Shown here in pieces: positions 1-12,496 of a stretch of DNA of 57,702 bases. The notes under the pieces were generated by a model that ran no database searches, was not told the origin of the DNA, and saw nothing but the letters and a program-made list of their open reading frames with translations. How positions within the stretch are numbered: position 1 is the first letter of the stretch; each line of letters opens with the position of its first letter. Both the position numbers and the translations under genes were made by a program. This DNA is from Candidatus Acidiferrales bacterium (GTDB lineage Bacteria > Acidobacteriota > Terriglobia > Acidiferrales > UBA7541), in NCBI GenBank assembly GCA_030037525.1, contig JASHRC010000256.1, positions 1-57,702 on the forward strand, in the 5' to 3' direction.

Positions 1-37
1 TCCGAGGCTTTCCCGACGAGTGTTGAGGATTGTTCAT
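1..37 (-). CDS. Partial gene start downstream of narI
   Basis: An ATG on the minus strand at 37-35 overlaps the narI stop codon (34-36) in an ATGA arrangement. It opens a frame reading M-N-N-P-Q-H-S-S-G-K-P-R that runs off the left edge. The coupling shows it is the next gene of the nitrate reductase operon. In many nar operons this position holds a nitrate/nitrite transporter (narK) or a molybdenum cofactor gene. Twelve codons are too few to decide, so no function is assigned. Confidence 0.55.
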   Translation of the reverse strand, partial: MNNPQHSSGKPR

Positions 38-732
38 GACACTTCCTCAGGAGAGCGATACCAGCGCACGACCTGGCTCTTTCGCCAGAAGTATGGGTTC
101 GGCGCGACGAGGATGTGCACAAGCCGCGTGAATGGCGCCACGCCGATCAAGACGTATGCCATCACGATGTGAAACTTTACGATCAGCGGTGTTGCGGTGA
201 TGAAACCGAGATCCGGGTTGAGCTTAACGAGCGACCAGAGGTACGGTGCGAGGGCAGCGGCAAACCACGAGGAGCCCCAGGGATGGAACACGGCCGTGTA
301 CACTCCGCTGGCCACCTGCACAAGCAGGAGCGCGAACACGATCCAATCCATCGGGCTTGTGACGGCACGAACTTTCGAGAAAGTCAGCCTCCGATGAATC
401 GCACCGCATAGGCCGATCAGCGCGAGCAAGCCGAACAGGAGCGCAGAAACTTCGAGCACGTAGAGACGCAGCGGCCGGCTGTTCCACGCAAGAATCTGGC
501 GCGGGATCAGGAATGCCGCGATGTGCCCGAGCAGAACAGCGACGATGCCGTAGTGGAACGGCACCAGCCCCCAGAAATGCTGCCTGTTTTCCAGAAACTG
601 TGACGAAAAGCTCGAATACGTGAAGGGAGCCTTGCGGTATCGCATGATCGTCCCCAGAAAGAAGACAAACATGGCGAGATAGGGAAGCACCAGGAAGAAT
701 AGACCGTTTGCGAAAGGCAACATGGAAGTCAT
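34..732 (-). CDS. narI: Respiratory nitrate reductase gamma subunit (cytochrome b)
   Basis: Membrane subunit that oxidises quinol and passes electrons through two b haems to NarH. The protein is 232 residues from the chosen start, the usual NarI length, with five hydrophobic segments. Haem-ligand histidines are visible: H60 and H70 in the second membrane segment (10 apart, as in E. coli H56/H66), and a second pair 18 residues apart near the C-terminus in FHIVMAYV...RLVHIL. The frame is open further upstream, but the ATG at 732 makes a TGATG overlap with the narJ stop. ATG 738 is two codons upstream and also possible. Last complete gene of the nar operon in the window. Confidence 0.95.
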   Translation of the reverse strand: MTSMLPFANGLFFLVLPYLAMFVFFLGTIMRYRKAPFTYSSFSSQFLENRQHFWGLVPFHYGIVAVLLGHIAAFLIPRQILAWNSRPLRLYVLEVSALLFGLLALIGLCGAIHRRLTFSKVRAVTSPMDWIVFALLLVQVASGVYTAVFHPWGSSWFAAALAPYLWSLVKLNPDLGFITATPLIVKFHIVMAYVLIGVAPFTRLVHILVAPNPYFWRKSQVVRWYRSPEEVS

Positions 733-1307
733 CACCATCCTTCTCCATCCAGAATGCGAAATGCGGATTCTGCCGAGACCATCGCGGGCTCGAGCCGTGG
801 ATACCGGACTTCGAGCAAGCGTACGGCAGCCATCAGGACGTCTTCGAATGGGTTCGATTTGCCCTTGATTCCTGCACTCATCTTGTCCAGGGCCGGGAAT
901 AGGCATGCCGCCGTAAAATCGGCAGCTTCCCTTGGTTCCATCCGGCCGAGCGCCGCAAGCGCATGCGAAAGATGATCGGGCAGCTCCGTCGACTCCTTCA
1001 CCCCCAGCCGCCTCAGCTCTCCGCGCATTCGCACCAGAAATTCGCCGCGTTCGTAGTTTTCACCGAACAGATGCCAACCGACCTCGAGCGAGCAAACTGG
1101 GTCGAGATCAAAGGTACCCGTGTAAAGTACCTGCAGGTCTTCGAGAGAAAGGCTGCGCGTCTGTTCTAGGAATTTGCGCAATGGTGCGGCGATTTCTGGA
1201 GCACCAGCCGCAAGCACCTCACAAGAGTGGACTGCCTGGCTCGGATAGCCCTCGGTCGGATAGCGCAACAGCCCAGCCAGCAGTTCGAACTTGTTCGCGC
1301 CTGCCAT
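732..1307 (-). CDS. narJ: Nitrate reductase molybdenum cofactor assembly chaperone
   Basis: NarJ/TorD-family cytoplasmic chaperone that holds NarGH while molybdenum cofactor and Fe-S clusters are inserted, before docking to NarI. The protein is 191 residues, all-helical in composition, with a NarJ-like N-terminus (LLRYPTEGYPSQ) and a central ENYERGEFLVRMRGELR region. ATG 1307 is preferred because it overlaps the narH stop as TGATG and has a GAGGA Shine-Dalgarno five bases upstream. A GTG at 1310 is the longer alternative. Not a catalytic subunit. Position between narH and narI is canonical. Confidence 0.93.
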   Translation of the reverse strand: MAGANKFELLAGLLRYPTEGYPSQAVHSCEVLAAGAPEIAAPLRKFLEQTRSLSLEDLQVLYTGTFDLDPVCSLEVGWHLFGENYERGEFLVRMRGELRRLGVKESTELPDHLSHALAALGRMEPREAADFTAACLFPALDKMSAGIKGKSNPFEDVLMAAVRLLEVRYPRLEPAMVSAESAFRILDGEGW

Positions 1308-2797
1308 CACATTCCTCTTTTCGGTCCGGAAAGGAACCCGAATCCTACGCCTTGTTTGTGTTCGAGCGGGTCCTCCATCATCTGGATCGCTTCTTCCCGG
1401 TGCATCGGCGGAATGACGAAACGGTCATCGAACGTGCACAGTGACGTCAGCGCATAGATCGCCTCGGCTTCTTCGGATGAGCAATCTGCCTGTTGGAGCA
1501 TGCGCACAGCAGTCTGCTCATCCACGTCGCCAACCGTCTTGAATCGCCGGTACCAACGGACCGCCTGTTGCTTGCGAAGCGCATAACGCAGGGGGCCCTG
1601 CTCGCCCGCACCGAACAGATTCGCCAGAAACTTCATCGGCACGCGCGCCTCTTCGATGTCGTGAAAGAGGTCACCGGAAACGTGATCGAGCGAGCCATTC
1701 GAGCGATTCGACATCACCGGAGACATCGGCGGGACGTAGAACAGCATGGGCAGCGTCCGGTATTCCAGATGAGGAGGAAGCGCGAGTTTCCAATCCTTGA
1801 CGAATCGATAGACAGGCGATCGCTGCGCCGACTCGATGACCGAATCATGCACACCGTTTCGGCGCGCCGCGGAGATGACCTCAGGATCGTTCGGGTCGAG
1901 GATCAGGGAGCGCTGGCCTTCAATCAGTTTGTCGCTTGGAAGGCTTGCCACCTCTTCGATCCGCGAGGCATCGTAGAGCAGCACGCCGAGGTAGCGAATT
2001 CGTCCCACACAGGAATGGAAACAGGCGGGCGCTTGGCCTGTCTCCAGACGCGGAAAGCAAAGAATGCACTTCTCCGACTTGCCCGTGTTCCAGTTGTAGA
2101 ACATCTTCTTGTACGGGCAGGCCGCCACACAGGCGCGCCAGCCTCGGCAACGCTTCTGGTCCACCAGCACGATGCCGTCTTCGCCGCGTTTATACAGCGC
2201 GCCCGACGGACATGAGGCAACACACGATGGATTCAGGCAATGGTTGCAGATGCGGGGAAAGTAAAAGAACACCAGCCGCTCGATCGCGAAAAGCTGTTGC
2301 TGCGTATCGTGGTGGAGGCCTTTCAGGTTGGGATCGCTCGCCGCATAAATGGGAGAGCCACCCAGGTCGTCGTCCCAGTTGGGCCCGGCTTCGATATTGA
2401 TCAGCTCGCCCGTGACCATCGAAACCGGCCTTGCCGTGGGCTGGTCGGTCCCCTCGGGGGCGTTGAATAGTTCCTCGTACTTGTAAGTCCATGGCTCGTA
2501 GTAGTCGTCCATCGTGGGCATGGACGGGTTGTGGTAGATGTTGAAAAGTGTCTTGGCCTTGCCGGTGGACTTCAGTTGAAGCTGGCCGTCATGGACTTCC
2601 CATCCGCCGTGGTATCGTTCCTGATCTTCCCAATCGGTGGGAAAGCCTGTTCCGGGTTTGGTCTCCACGTTGTTCCACCACATGTATTCGGTGCCTTTGC
2701 GGTCGGTCCAGATGTTTTTGCAGGCGATGCTGCAGGTGTGGCAGCCGATGCATTTGTCGAGGTGGAAGACCATCGAAATCTGAGAGCGGACGTTCAT
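1307..2797 (-). CDS. narH: Respiratory nitrate reductase beta subunit (Fe-S protein)
   Basis: Electron-transfer subunit carrying three [4Fe-4S] clusters and one [3Fe-4S] cluster between NarI haem and NarG. The first ferredoxin motif C16-IG-C19-HT-C22-SIA-C26 sits at exactly the E. coli positions. A middle motif CNHCLNPSCVASCP and a later motif CRGWRACVAACP follow. The tryptophan in CRGW replaces a cysteine, as expected for the [3Fe-4S] site. A final cysteine group (KCILC ... CFHSC) completes the set. The protein is 496 residues, normal length. An AAGGAG ribosome site stands seven bases before ATG 2797. It follows narG by 16 bases. Confidence 0.97.
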   Translation of the reverse strand: MNVRSQISMVFHLDKCIGCHTCSIACKNIWTDRKGTEYMWWNNVETKPGTGFPTDWEDQERYHGGWEVHDGQLQLKSTGKAKTLFNIYHNPSMPTMDDYYEPWTYKYEELFNAPEGTDQPTARPVSMVTGELINIEAGPNWDDDLGGSPIYAASDPNLKGLHHDTQQQLFAIERLVFFYFPRICNHCLNPSCVASCPSGALYKRGEDGIVLVDQKRCRGWRACVAACPYKKMFYNWNTGKSEKCILCFPRLETGQAPACFHSCVGRIRYLGVLLYDASRIEEVASLPSDKLIEGQRSLILDPNDPEVISAARRNGVHDSVIESAQRSPVYRFVKDWKLALPPHLEYRTLPMLFYVPPMSPVMSNRSNGSLDHVSGDLFHDIEEARVPMKFLANLFGAGEQGPLRYALRKQQAVRWYRRFKTVGDVDEQTAVRMLQQADCSSEEAEAIYALTSLCTFDDRFVIPPMHREEAIQMMEDPLEHKQGVGFGFLSGPKRGM

Positions 2798-2813
2798 CGC
2801 ATGGCTCCTTGGC

Positions 2814-6454
<3,641 letters not shown>

Positions 6455-6458
<4 letters not shown>

Positions 6459-7309
6459 AGCCCACCTCGCACGTGTGCGCGGACAATGGATCGCCGGACG
6501 GATCGGATTCTTCCTCGCCAGGCAATCTGCAGCAGAGCGAGGCCAACCAGCATTCCGCTGAAGCCAAACGCGAAGAATTTCACAACTGAGGAGTTATCGG
6601 CAGGATGACTCCGGTTGCTCGCATCGTCGATCATCGCAAGCAGTGAGAGAATTTCGTCCGGCTGAAGGGCGCGCTTGCCGAAGACCGATTGCATCGTCGG
6701 AGTCGGCGGTCCCGATAGCCACGCGCCGAGGCCCTTGCGTCCGCCCAGCCGGTCAAACACGTTTGTCAGATCCGGACCAAGCCGCCCGCCTCCCAACCCG
6801 CCGATCGTTCCCAGGGTGTGGCAGGAAATGCAGGCCGGCCCGCCGTTCTCGAATGGGCGCTCGCCAAGGAAGAACTGCTGTCCGACCGCAACGTCGGCGG
6901 CAGTGAAAGGCCGATCGCTTAGAGTAGCGCCAGCAGGCTCGGGTTTCGCTGCGGCCGTCCCTCCCTCGATATAGTCGAGCAAAGCATTGGCCAAATCCGG
7001 ATTCATGCCCGCGGCGGTCGGCATCACCATTCGGCCGGGAGCGTCCTGCACCAATTGCGCGGCGTACGGGTCGCCGCTGTCGATCATCGTCTTTGGGTTC
7101 TGAAGGAACCTGACCAGCCAGGCACGATCCTTGCGTTTTGTTACGCCTTGCAAATCCGGGCCGATGATGTGGCCGCCTCCGATCGTGTGGCATGCCGAGC
7201 AGTTCTGTCGAAAAACGGCTCCTGCACCTTGGGCATCGGCCGGCCTGCTCAGGTACGCAGACAGGCAGGCCGTCAGAATTCCAATTTGCACAAGCCGTAG
7301 AAATCTCAT
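6455..7309 (-). CDS. narC: Membrane-anchored dihaem cytochrome c (NarC-like)
   Basis: A 284-residue protein with an N-terminal signal sequence (residues about 1-26), two class I c-haem motifs (C37-SA-C40-H41 and C161-IS-C164-H165), candidate axial methionines in RMVMP (95/97), and a C-terminal membrane segment at about 244-266. It lies directly upstream of narG with a four-base ATGA overlap. A dihaem cytochrome NarC in this position is known from the Thermus nar operon, where it takes part in nitrate respiration. That functional equivalence is inferred from context and architecture. It presumably exchanges electrons with the periplasmic side of NarI or with other oxidases. Confidence 0.8.
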
Positions 7310-7828
7310 CGGCGGACCTGCCTTTCAGCGGCGATGTCGCCGGAGGGTGGATCGCTTCTCTCAGCTATGAGCCTCCCGACGGATCCGTGTTTGCTTTGGC
7401 CGTCCGCGAGTTCTCGCAGGAGCGCCGCAAGGGTCGTCCCTTCTAGTAGCTTTTGGAACTCGTCTCGCAGGGGTACCCATCTGCCGTGGAGGGGGCAGGG
7501 ATTATTTGCTGAGCAGTTGCCGATTCCAAGCGCGCATCGATTTACGTCGGCTGGACCTTCTGTTGCGCACACCAGGGCCCAGAGAGTGATGGCTTCCGGA
7601 GACTTCCCCAATTCGATCCCTCCGCCCGGGCCGTGCTGCTCTATACCGAGAGCGGAGAGAGCGTTCAAGATCGCAACTCCTATAGCTCGACGGAGTGGTT
7701 TCCGGGACCTTGCGTACTCCGCCAGTTCCCAGGCGGAACGCCCCTGCATACGGCCGGATGGAGGAGCGGCAGCGGCTGAGTGGGGCAGCAGACAGTGTCC
7801 GCAAGATCTCGCGGCCTGAAGGCGACAC
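7306..7828 (-). pseudogene. Rrf2-family Fe-S transcriptional regulator, frame-damaged N-terminus
   Basis: The C-terminal part is a clear Rrf2/IscR/NsrR-type regulator: a GPGGGIELGKSPEAITL wing, an ATEGP segment, and a cysteine triad RC-x6-C-x5-C followed by PLHGRW, suited to an Fe-S cluster sensing oxygen, NO or redox state. The helix-turn-helix part is broken up. A start-like MSPSGREILRTL in one frame (from 7828) continues as GRSAWELAEYA in another, and the recognition helix region KVPET lies back in the first frame before ILNALSALGI. At least two frame changes are needed for a normal protein, so this is decayed or contains sequencing errors. Its stop overlaps the narC start (ATGA), which suggests it was the first gene of the nar transcript and its local regulator. 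Confidence 0.6.
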
Positions 7829-8160
7829 CTACATGACCGCTGGAAATACGAACCGCCGTGTAGAAGACGCCTACGCGGACGTCTTGTACCAGCGGACTCA
7901 ACCCCCTCAAAGCATGGCCGAGATCCTGAGCCCATTTTTCGGCGATTTCCACGCCCAGCAACATGACAGGCGCCACCGTGCCTGGCTATGACTTTGGTCA
8001 CAGCAATTCAGGGGTCGGCGCTTGCCAGATGCTTGTACGTGATTTTCATCAGACAGATGCGAGTTCCATCGAACGATTCCGAGTCCTACGCCTGTAGGAG
8101 ATCCGTTGTGCCGGTGCCGGGAGAAGCGTACGATACACAAGCCATGAGGTGAGCGCCGCC
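7829..8160. promoter_or_regulatory. Divergent promoter region between nar and nitrile hydratase operons
   Basis: About 330 bases separate the Rrf2/nar transcript (minus) from nthA (plus), so both promoters should lie here. I see no coding signal on either strand and no convincing FNR box (TTGAT-N4-ATCAA). The nthA ribosome site GAGGTGA lies at 8146-8152. Open frames that cross this interval in the minus direction carry no recognisable protein and look like GC-driven noise. Confidence 0.45.
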
Positions 8161-8799
8161 GTGACTTCCCATCCTTCGCACGCGCACGAGCACGCGCATC
8201 AGCTTGTTCCTTCGGACCCCGCTTTGCGTGTGAAGGCGCTCGAATCGCTTCTGGTCGAAAAGGGACTCGTCGATCGCGCGGCTCTCGACGCTTTGATCGA
8301 TACGTACGAGCACAAGATCGGCCCGCGCAACGGCGCGCGAGTGGTGGCTCGCGCCTGGACGGATCCGGCTTACAAGCAGCGGCTGCTCACCAATGCCGAC
8401 AATGCCATCGCCGAACTGGGCTATGGAGGGATGCAAGGCGAGCACATGGTGGTGGTGGAGAATACGCCCAAGGTTCATAACCTGATCGTCTGCACGCTGT
8501 GTTCGTGCTACCCGTGGGCGGTCCTCGGCTTGCCGCCGGTCTGGTACAAATCCGCGCCCTACCGGTCGCGCTCGGTCCTGGACCCGCGCGGCGTGCTGCG
8601 CGAGTTTGGACTGGAATTGGCTGACGATGTGGAGGTGCGCGTTTGGGACAGCACCGCCGACGTGCGTTACCTGGTGCTGCCCGAGCGGCCCGCCGGGACC
8701 GACCGGCTTAGCGAAGGGGAACTCGCGGCGCTTGTTACGCGCGATTCGATGATCGGAGTGGCCAAGGTTCCGGCGCCCGTTCAGGAGCGACACCGATGA
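8161..8799 (+). CDS. nthA: Cobalt-type nitrile hydratase alpha subunit
   Basis: Hydrates nitriles to amides using a low-spin metal bound in the alpha subunit. The signature claw V110-C111-T-L-C114-S-C116 is present. Threonine after the first cysteine is the mark of Co(III) enzymes (iron enzymes have serine). The downstream [13 protein letters not shown] and [11 protein letters not shown] stretches are typical. The protein is 212 residues from GTG 8161, chosen because GAGGTGA lies eight bases upstream. GTG 8149 would add four residues and lacks such a site. The N-terminus is histidine-rich ([11 protein letters not shown]). Overlaps nthB by four bases. Confidence 0.95.
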   Translation: MTSHPSHAHEHAHQLVPSDPALRVKALESLLVEKGLVDRAALDALIDTYEHKIGPRNGARVVARAWTDPAYKQRLLTNADNAIAELGYGGMQGEHMVVVENTPKVHNLIVCTLCSCYPWAVLGLPPVWYKSAPYRSRSVLDPRGVLREFGLELADDVEVRVWDSTADVRYLVLPERPAGTDRLSEGELAALVTRDSMIGVAKVPAPVQERHR

Positions 8800-9455
8800 A
8801 CGGCGTCCACGACATGGGCGGCATGCACGGGATGGGCCCGATCCAGCACGAGAAGAACGAGCCCGTGTTCCACGAGCGCTGGGAGGCACGCGCATACGGC
8901 CTATCGCTGGCGATGGGTTGCTTTGGGAAGTGGACATTGGACGCGCTGCGTCACCAGATCGAGCTGATTCCACCGGCGGACTATCTGAGCATGAGCTATT
9001 ACGAAAAATGGATCGCGGCGCTCGTGGAGCTCATGGTGAAGACCAACCTCGTGACGCGCGCGGAGGTCGAAACTGGAAAGGCCGCGCTGGGCTCGCCCAA
9101 AATGAGCCCGGCGCTCACGCCTGACGGAGTGGGTCCCATGGTCGGCAGGGGCGCACCCGCCAACCGCGACGTGCCGGCCACTCCGCGGTTTCAAAGAGGC
9201 CAACGTGTGCGCGCCCGCAATCTGAATCCGGCGGGTCACACGCGCCTGCCGCGCTACGTTCGCGGAAAATCCGGCGCGATTCAGCGCGATTACGGCGTCT
9301 TCGTTTTTCCTGACACCAACGCGCATGAGCGCGGCGAAAATCCGCAGCATGTTTATTCAGTGCGGTTCACGGCGCGTGAACTCTGGGGCGAACAGGCCCC
9401 GGCGAAGGATTCGGTGTACGTCGATATGTGGGAGAGCTATCTTGAGCCAGCCTGA
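8796..9455 (+). CDS. nthB: Nitrile hydratase beta subunit
   Basis: Structural partner of NthA that closes the active-site channel and stabilises the oxidised cysteines. 219 residues, normal length. It begins [16 protein letters not shown], the family N-terminus, and the C-terminal half has [20 protein letters not shown] and a final [12 protein letters not shown], both diagnostic. ATG 8796 overlaps the nthA stop (ATGA). The alpha-beta order followed by an accessory gene is the usual cobalt-enzyme operon. Confidence 0.95.
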   Translation: MNGVHDMGGMHGMGPIQHEKNEPVFHERWEARAYGLSLAMGCFGKWTLDALRHQIELIPPADYLSMSYYEKWIAALVELMVKTNLVTRAEVETGKAALGSPKMSPALTPDGVGPMVGRGAPANRDVPATPRFQRGQRVRARNLNPAGHTRLPRYVRGKSGAIQRDYGVFVFPDTNAHERGENPQHVYSVRFTARELWGEQAPAKDSVYVDMWESYLEPA

Positions 9456-9459
9456 TCCC

Positions 9460-9819
9460 ATGCCACCGGAAGCGCTCGCGGCGCTTCCACGCCTGCCGCG
9501 CGACGAATCCGGGCCCGTATTCGCGGAGCCGTGGCAAGCGCAGGCGTTCGCGCTCGCCGTCAGCCTGTCCGAGCAAGGGCATTTCACCTGGAAAGAGTGG
9601 GCGGCGACTTTGGCGGACGAAATCAAAACCACCGGGAATCGAGGCGAACCGGACGACGGCTCGCGCTACTACCACCACTGGCTCGCCGCGCTTGAGCGTC
9701 TCGTAACGGCCAAGCATCTGTCCAACCCGGCGGCGATGCTGGCGCGCAAGGAGGCCTGGGCCGAAGCCTACCGGCGTACGCCGCATGGCAAGCCTGTGGA
9801 GTTGGACAAGAGTGCTTGA
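9460..9819 (+). CDS. Nitrile hydratase accessory protein (P14K-like cobalt activator)
   Basis: A 119-residue protein starting MPPEALAALPRLPRDESGP. It resembles NthB N-terminal sequence (FAEPWQAQAFALAVSLSEQGHFTWKEWAATLADEI), as do the P14K/NhlE self-subunit-swapping chaperones that carry the cobalt-loaded alpha subunit into the enzyme. A conserved YYHHWLAALERLV segment follows. ATG 9460 begins four bases after the nthB stop. A TTG at 9442, inside nthB, is another possible start. The gene ends three bases before the stop of the convergent oxidase gene. Confidence 0.85.
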   Translation: MPPEALAALPRLPRDESGPVFAEPWQAQAFALAVSLSEQGHFTWKEWAATLADEIKTTGNRGEPDDGSRYYHHWLAALERLVTAKHLSNPAAMLARKEAWAEAYRRTPHGKPVELDKSA

Positions 9820-9821
9820 TT

Positions 9822-10853
9822 CTATCGCGGGACGCGGACGCTGACCTTGTAGATCGAATTGCGGGCTCCTGCTTTCGGCTGTGTGACGCCCTCTGAATCC
9901 GTGGCGCGGGATGCCAGGGCAACCGTACCTTCCACGTCCGGAACCAAGTTGTAGGAAAAGCGCTGCCAAGACCAATTCTGCCGCGGCGCAAGGCCGGCGG
10001 AATCATAGGTTGCGCCGCCATCGAAGCTGACGTCCACATTCGCGACGCCTCGCGAAGCCCATGCCCATCCCCAGATTTCGACGGGCTGGCCAGCGCGCAG
10101 TTCCGTGTCCGGCGCTGGACTGACAATCATGGATTCCGGTGCGATCTCCCAAACCGGGCGCGGCGCTGCTGGGCGGTTTGCAGTCCGCGAGCGCGGCGGC
10201 GAATCGTTGTAAAAGACGGTCGTCAACGGACCATCCGCGCGGCGGTCCGCGACGGTGATCCGTCGCAGCCATTTGACGCAGTTCGTGCCGTAGTAGCCGG
10301 GAATAAAGAGGCGGATTGGCGCACCATGCTCTAGCGTCAGCCGCTCGCCATTCATCTCATAAGCAAGAGTCACGCCGCCCGCAGCCACGCGCTCAATCGG
10401 CAAATCCTTCCAATAAAATTCGCTCCGCACTTTGCCGAATTCACCGCGATCCACACCGTAGGACCAAATGAAGCGCGCAGCCGGATCGATGCCTGCTTCG
10501 TCGAGAATTTCGCCGAGGTCGACTCCGCTCCAAGCGACATTGGCCACTCCGCGCACAGCCTGCTTCGGCTTGAAAGGATTACCGGCACATTCATGGACGG
10601 AAACCACCGTTCGCTTCGGGCGGCGCAACAGCTCGTCGAACGTAACTCGGATGGGGCGGCGCACCATTCCGTCCACTTCGATGGTCCAGCCGCCCATCGA
10701 TCCATTCGTATCGATATCCGGAATGCCGAAGTGAGCGAGCGTGAAAATCCCGTCGAGTGGCGTGACCGATTTGAGCAGCTCGTGCGGCTTGCGGGGGAAC
10801 TTGATCACGAGTCCCGTATGGCGCATCGCGGGACGGCCTGCCGTTGCGTCCAT
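9822..10853 (-). CDS. Sulfite oxidase-family molybdopterin oxidoreductase
   Basis: 343 residues. The N-terminal two thirds are an oxidoreductase molybdopterin-binding domain: the Mo-ligand cysteine lies in VHECAGN, followed by WSGVDLGEILDEAGI and a substrate-pocket LEHGAPIRLFIPGYYGTNCVKWL. The C-terminal third (from about residue 235) is the Mo-co dimerisation immunoglobulin-like domain (VEIWGWAWASRGVANVDVSFDGG). Together these match SorA/SUOX-type enzymes that oxidise sulfite. The physiological substrate is not proven. No Tat signal is seen, so it may be cytoplasmic. ATG 10853 is preferred over a TTG at 10862. Convergent with the nitrile hydratase operon. Confidence 0.88.
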   Translation of the reverse strand: MDATAGRPAMRHTGLVIKFPRKPHELLKSVTPLDGIFTLAHFGIPDIDTNGSMGGWTIEVDGMVRRPIRVTFDELLRRPKRTVVSVHECAGNPFKPKQAVRGVANVAWSGVDLGEILDEAGIDPAARFIWSYGVDRGEFGKVRSEFYWKDLPIERVAAGGVTLAYEMNGERLTLEHGAPIRLFIPGYYGTNCVKWLRRITVADRRADGPLTTVFYNDSPPRSRTANRPAAPRPVWEIAPESMIVSPAPDTELRAGQPVEIWGWAWASRGVANVDVSFDGGATYDSAGLAPRQNWSWQRFSYNLVPDVEGTVALASRATDSEGVTQPKAGARNSIYKVSVRVPR

Positions 10854-10980
10854 GATTTCCAATGCTCCCTAGGTTTTCATCTGGAGCTTCGACGTGGGAG
10901 CAGAGGACATCATATGCTCGCCGGGGCAAAGTGGAAACACTGGGCGGTTTGGGAACGGTGCATTCCGATGGAAGTCGCAA

Positions 10981-11640
10981 TTACTCCGAGCTTACCGAAG
11001 CCGCGGGAATGCCTTGCAAACTCGCGCGCAAAAATTTGAGCACCTTCGGAATCGCGTCAAGGGACGACGCCGCGTCTCCTCTGGCATCGCCTCCGAAATT
11101 CTCCTCTTTGTCTGACACCGGATGGACGCGTAAGGAAAGGGCGCGCGCTTTAGCCTCGCGGCCGTCGCCTCAACCATCCTCGCCGATTCCTATATCCCGT
11201 CGTCTTCCGCGCCGATCATCAGAATCGGGCCGTGCGTATTCTCCGGGGCGATTTCCGCGTTCGGAAGAGTCGTGGGGTCGCTCCGGCGCATGAGCGGCAC
11301 GTAGGGAAGCGGCTGGCCGTGCCACGTCCACGCGTAGGGCAGGCCGGTGGCGCCGCAACAGGCCGCGTATCGCACATTGACTGGAACATACGCGACTACC
11401 GCTTTGATCTCCAGATACATCGATCCCAGCGGCAGCGCGAGCTCCCTCCTCGCGACGTTGCCACCACGCCGATGTGATCAGGCTGAATCTCGGTCCGCTT
11501 CATCATCCAGCTGAGCGCAGTGCAGAAATATTTAAGATAGCTGCGGTGAGCGATGGGATTTGAATTTGCAGGACAACTCCAAGTCTCGCTCAATCAGTTG
11601 GCCTTATCCCATGGTGGCCCGAAATAGGCATACGAAGGGC
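10981..11640 (-). pseudogene. Decayed acyl-CoA thioesterase / BAAT C-terminal-type alpha/beta hydrolase
   Basis: Pieces of one protein are spread over different minus-strand frames in the correct order: PSYAYFGPPWDKAN (about 11630-11590), ALSWMMKRTEIQPDHIGVV and TSRGG (the serine nucleophile elbow), YLEIKAVVAYVPVNVRY, GPILMIGAEDDG (acid region), MVEATAARLKRAPFPY, and the tail IPKVLKFLRASLQ ending at a TAA (10981-10983). This order and these motifs fit the bile acid-CoA:amino acid N-acyltransferase/acyl-CoA thioester hydrolase C-terminal domain. At least four frame changes and an insertion around 11545 rule out a functional product. The N-terminal half is missing. Confidence 0.7.
11545..11564 (-). 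repeat. 20-base match to the 3' end of tRNA-His inside the BAAT pseudogene
   Basis: The plus-strand sequence GGTGAGCGATGGGATTTGAA is identical to the last 20 bases (before CCA) of the tRNA-His gene at 36574-36650. It falls inside the decayed hydrolase, at a point where its reading frame is interrupted by residues with no counterpart in the family. By simple counting, an exact 20-mer shared within 58 kb by chance is unlikely. It may be a leftover recombination site. Confidence 0.5.
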
Positions 11641-11771
11641 GGGCTTTTGATGCCTAAATGATGCCCACTTTTTCCCGCCGTTCGTGATCTTGTCCGGTAA
11701 GGCGGCTAACCAGGACTTCGCTTAGTTTCCTTAGCCAGTGCAGTTACGAAACTCAGAGGCAGCTCGTCATG

Positions 11772-12479
11772 CTAGACGGGAATAGCTGCGCCGTGAATCA
11801 GTTTGGCATCGTCACTGCACAGGAAGAGAATGACCTGAGCGACATCTCGCGCCTTTGGCCACTTCGCAAAATCGGCGTCTGGCATCGCCTTACGGTTCGC
11901 CTCGGTGTCGATGATGCTGGGAAGAATTGAGTTTGCGCGGATGCCAGTACCTTTCAGATCCGCTGCAAGTGAATCGATCATTGCCACTGCCGCAGCCTTG
12001 GATGCGGCATACGCTGCCGCAGACGCGGCATGATCAATAGCTGCTCTTGAAGCGACATTGACAATTGCTCCACGGCCTTGCTTGAGCATCGCGGGAACGG
12101 CGGATCGCGAAAGCACGTAACCCGAGTGCAAGTTGAGGGATAACATCTGGTCGAGGACCCGCGGTTCTGCTTCCCATAGTTTCCAGCCTGCCGCGTAACC
12201 ACCCACCGCGTTTGTCATGGCATCAAGTCTTCCGTGCTTCGCGACGACAGATGCGATCATCTGATGAACGGCAGCATCATTCGTAACATCGATGCTGTGC
12301 CCCTCCAGTCGTGAGGCAAAGGCACCTGCTGCGTGACGCAAAGCTTCAAATTCTTCCTGCCTTCGGTAAGTAACGACGACCGCAGCGCCTTCTTTTAGAA
12401 ACTCCACGCTTACGGCATGTCCCAATCCGCCGGTACCTCCGGCCACCAGCACTAGTTGTCCCGAAAATCTTTCGCTCAT
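11772..12479 (-). CDS. Short-chain dehydrogenase/reductase
   Basis: NAD(P)-dependent oxidoreductase of the classical SDR family, 235 residues. The cofactor motif is VAGGTGGLGHAV (residues about 11-22), NAVGG replaces the usual NNAG, and the catalytic Ser is in VASRAAIDH with YAASK as the Tyr-Lys pair. It ends GAAIPV, a few residues shorter than usual relatives, which continue with YGR-type tails. The start is taken at ATG 12479 rather than further upstream because upstream codons overlap the cytochrome b561 gene and have no homology. Third gene of a peroxidase, cytochrome b561, SDR cluster, 17 bases after the cytochrome gene. Substrate unknown. Confidence 0.85.
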   Translation of the reverse strand: MSERFSGQLVLVAGGTGGLGHAVSVEFLKEGAAVVVTYRRQEEFEALRHAAGAFASRLEGHSIDVTNDAAVHQMIASVVAKHGRLDAMTNAVGGYAAGWKLWEAEPRVLDQMLSLNLHSGYVLSRSAVPAMLKQGRGAIVNVASRAAIDHAASAAAYAASKAAAVAMIDSLAADLKGTGIRANSILPSIIDTEANRKAMPDADFAKWPKARDVAQVILFLCSDDAKLIHGAAIPV

Positions 12480-12496
12480 TGTCGCCTCGAACCGGC

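Noticed and set aside
1493-2215. 240-codon plus-strand open frame antisense to narH
   Set aside because: Shadow of a high-GC gene. The narH frame carries all Fe-S motifs.
8086-8973. 295-codon minus-strand open frame over the nitrile hydratase genes
   Set aside because: Antisense to well-supported nthA and nthB, and without recognisable content.
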